Below, piece by piece: positions 5,342 through 7,229 of a stretch of 7,229 nt of DNA. The translations under genes were made by a program, and so were the position numbers. The stretch is from positions 1-7,229 of the forward strand of contig JAFYBD010000296.1 in NCBI GenBank assembly GCA_017540385.1. The letters are read 5' to 3'. The notes under the pieces are model-generated. The model was given only the letters and a program-made list of their open reading frames with translations. It did no database searches and had not been told where the DNA came from. Positions within the stretch are counted from its first letter, which is position 1, and each line of letters opens with the position of its first letter. The stretch comes from Lentisphaeria bacterium (GTDB lineage Bacteria; Verrucomicrobiota; Lentisphaeria; Victivallales; UBA1829).

Positions 5342-7229
5342 ATGGTTAGCACCCTCAACTGGATTCTGATGGCGCAGGCGGACATCGCCGATGCCGTGAA
5401 CTCCGCCGTGGAATCCAACCCTCAGGTCGCCGAAGCCGTCGCGAACGTGACGAAGTCGGCCTCCGTCAAACTGCACTGGCTTGACTGGGCCGTGATCATC
5501 GCCTACTTCGCGATCATCGCAGGCGTGGCCATCTACGCCTCCCGCGGCCAGAACACGGCTTCCGACTTCTTCCTCGGCAGCCGCAACATCGGCTGGTTCG
5601 CCATCGGCGGCAGCCTCTTCGCCAGTAACGTCGGTTCCGAGCACATCGTCGGTCTGGCCGGTTCCGGCGCGAACACCGGTCTCTCCCTCGCCCACTGGGA
5701 ACTCCACGCATGGGTCCTGCTGATGCTCGGCTGGGTCTTCGTGCCGTACTACTATCGGTCCAAAGTCTTCACGATGCCCGAATTCCTCGAGAAGCGCTTC
5801 AGCCCGACGGCCCGCTGGATCCTCTCCATCATCTCCCTCGCTGCCTACGTGCTGACCAAGGTGTCCGTGACCGTGTACGCCGGCGCCCTCGTCTTCAACG
5901 TCCTCTTCCCGGATTTCAGAATGGGCGGCCTCGACGCCTTCTGGTGCGGCGCTCTGCTCACCATCATCCTGACCGGTATCTACTCCGTGTTCGGCGGCCT
6001 CCGCGCCGTCCTTTACACCGACGCCTGCCAGGCCATCATCCTGCTCCTCGGCTCGATCTTCATCCTGTACTTCGGTCTGAGCATGCTCGGCGGCGACAAC
6101 GGCGGCGTCATGGAAGGCTGGGGCAAGCTCCGCGACTTCACCGCGACCAACGCTTCCCGTTACGCTCTTTGGCACCCGCTGTCCGATAAGGACTTCCCGT
6201 GGCTCGCCATCTGCATCGCCTCCCCGATCATCGGTATCTGGTACTGGTGCACCGACCAGTACATCGTCCAGCGCACCCTGGCCGCCAAGAACCTCACGAT
6301 CGCCCGCCGCGGCACCATCTGGGGCGCTGCCCTGAAGGTCCTGCCCGTGATGATCTTCCTGGTCCCCGGCCTCATCGGCGCCGCCCTGAACGCTCAGGGC
6401 TCCATCAGCCTCCCGGTCAAGGAAGCGAACGGCGTGCTCGGCATCGACGGCGACAGAGTCTTCCCGACCCTCGTCACCGCTCTGCTTCCCGCCGGTCTCC
6501 GCGGCCTCGTGATCGCAGGCCTGCTCGCCGCCCTCATGAGCTCCCTCTCCTCCCTCTTCAACTCCTCCGCGGCCCTCTTCACGGTCGACATCTATCAGAA
6601 GCTGAAAAAGGAAGCCTCCGAGAAGGACCTGGTCTACGTCGGCAAGATCGCGACCACCGTGGTCGTCGTCTGCGGCCTCATCTGGATCCCGATCATGAAG
6701 CAGGTCGCCCAGGGCGGCGGCGGTCTCTACGACTACCTGCAGAACGTCCAGAGCTTCCTCGCTCCTGCCATCACCGCCACCTTCCTGCTGGGCATCTTCT
6801 GGTCCCGCATCAACGCCAAGGGCGCCGTCTGGGGCCTCACCGTCGGCTTCATCCTCGGTATGGGCAAGCTCACCATCCAGACTTTCTGGGGCGACGGCAA
6901 GCTCACGAGCCCCTCGTTCCTCTATGAAATCGGCGCGTACAACGCCTACTATGCCTGCGGTATCCTCTTCCTCGCCAGCGCGGTCACGCTCATCGTGGTC
7001 TCCCTGCTGACCAAGCCGCAGGATCCCAAGCAGATCGAAGGTCTCACGTTCGCTTCCATCAACAAGCAGGAAGTCCGCGAGTCCATCCACCCGGTCGACA
7101 TCGTCACCACGCTCATCGTGGTCGCCATGATCCTGACCATCTACCTCTACTTCTCCTTCTGGACCGTCGGCCACGAACCCGCGGCCGTCCAGGCTGCTCA
7201 GGACCTCGCCAATCAGGCGGGTGCTCTCC
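5342..7229 (+). CDS. Sodium/solute symporter, SSS (SLC5) family, SGLT-like; 3' end outside window
   Basis: An open frame of 629 codons runs from the ATG at 5342 (AAAGGA at 5326-5331) past the window end without a stop. It encodes an inner-membrane Na+-driven symporter of the LeuT-like SSS fold, with a roughly 45-residue Ala/Val-rich N-terminus and hydrophobic segments consistent with 14 helices. The last visible helix is about 586-608, so only a short tail should be missing. Against human SGLT1 (numbering from memory) the sugar-site residues match: N96/N78, H101/H83, E120/E102, Y301-W302/Y290-W291 in 'WYWCTDQ', K332/K321 and Q467/Q457. Spacing is exact for N-H, H-E and W-K. Sodium-site serines S400-S401 match S392-S393, A397 replaces S389, and D227 in 'YTD' matches D204. 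G298 stands where SGLT1 has T287. The likely substrate is a hexose, but this is inference because SSS substrates vary. Glycine codons appear to be GGC/GGT only, unlike the upstream genes, suggesting high expression. Confidence 0.93.
   Translation, partial: MVSTLNWILMAQADIADAVNSAVESNPQVAEAVANVTKSASVKLHWLDWAVIIAYFAIIAGVAIYASRGQNTASDFFLGSRNIGWFAIGGSLFASNVGSEHIVGLAGSGANTGLSLAHWELHAWVLLMLGWVFVPYYYRSKVFTMPEFLEKRFSPTARWILSIISLAAYVLTKVSVTVYAGALVFNVLFPDFRMGGLDAFWCGALLTIILTGIYSVFGGLRAVLYTDACQAIILLLGSIFILYFGLSMLGGDNGGVMEGWGKLRDFTATNASRYALWHPLSDKDFPWLAICIASPIIGIWYWCTDQYIVQRTLAAKNLTIARRGTIWGAALKVLPVMIFLVPGLIGAALNAQGSISLPVKEANGVLGIDGDRVFPTLVTALLPAGLRGLVIAGLLAALMSSLSSLFNSSAALFTVDIYQKLKKEASEKDLVYVGKIATTVVVVCGLIWIPIMKQVAQGGGGLYDYLQNVQSFLAPAITATFLLGIFWSRINAKGAVWGLTVGFILGMGKLTIQTFWGDGKLTSPSFLYEIGAYNAYYACGILFLASAVTLIVVSLLTKPQDPKQIEGLTFASINKQEVRESIHPVDIVTTLIVVAMILTIYLYFSFWTVGHEPAAVQAAQDLANQAGAL

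Noticed and set aside
5342..5371. Alternative later start for the symporter at the ATG at codon 10 (5369)
   Set aside because: The ATG at 5342 has the ribosome site AAAGGA ten bases upstream. The later ATG has no comparable site and lies inside a segment already using the gene's typical codons.
5261..7174. A 637-codon open frame on the minus strand opposite the symporter gene
   Set aside because: Its product is a low-complexity Asp/Glu/Gly/His/Val-rich sequence with no domain. It stays open because the symporter gene avoids the codons (TTA, CTA, TCA) that would give antisense stops. The + strand frame has a clear, motif-rich family match.
1..7229. Search for CRISPR arrays, tRNA or rRNA genes, insertion sequences, defence genes or phage genes
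   Set aside because: No regularly spaced repeats, cloverleaf-like segments, transposase or nuclease motifs, or terminal inverted repeats were seen. All long coding stretches are accounted for by the six genes.

Overview
This 7.2 kb stretch of GC-rich bacterial DNA reads entirely on the + strand. It carries six genes in two blocks, and the first and last genes run off the window edges. The pseudopilin with an N-terminal FTLIELL segment and a C-terminal H-X9-DG motif, the SGLT-type sodium/solute symporter, and the permease plus 'ADILW' TPR protein pair together suggest the PVC group. Lentisphaerota (Victivallis-like) is my best guess. That is inference from gene style, since no rRNA or other phylogenetic marker lies in the window.

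Block 1 (1-4084) looks like one operon. It holds the C-terminal part of a probable ABC-2-type permease, then after 9 bases a membrane-anchored TPR-like protein of unknown function. A cytoplasmic NodB-type polysaccharide deacetylase follows with a 4-base ATGA overlap, and a tRNA-dihydrouridine synthase family protein follows that with a 20-base overlap. The permease and TPR protein probably work together at the membrane. The other two genes look like functionally unrelated passengers in the same transcript.

Block 2 (4085-7229) has two separately promoted genes, each preceded by an AT-rich intergenic region of about 230-240 bases that contrasts sharply with the GC-rich coding DNA. The first gene (4312-5100) encodes an H-X9-DG pseudopilin-like protein and is followed by a plausible terminator hairpin. 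The second begins at 5342 and stays open to the window end (629 codons visible). It encodes a 14-helix SSS/SLC5 transporter that keeps nearly all the sugar- and sodium-contacting residues of human SGLT1. Its codon choice (GCC, GGC/GGT, CTC, ATC, TCC) differs from block 1 and suggests strong expression.

Both block 2 intergenic regions carry a TTGAAA-type promoter. Both also carry the same two words, TGTTTTT and AAAATCACG, separated by exactly 16 bases, which may mark shared regulation. I found no RNA gene, CRISPR array, insertion sequence or defence system. Most of the window is ordinary chromosomal gene content, and the points most worth checking are the shared intergenic motif, the atypical pilin processing site and the SGLT-like binding site.
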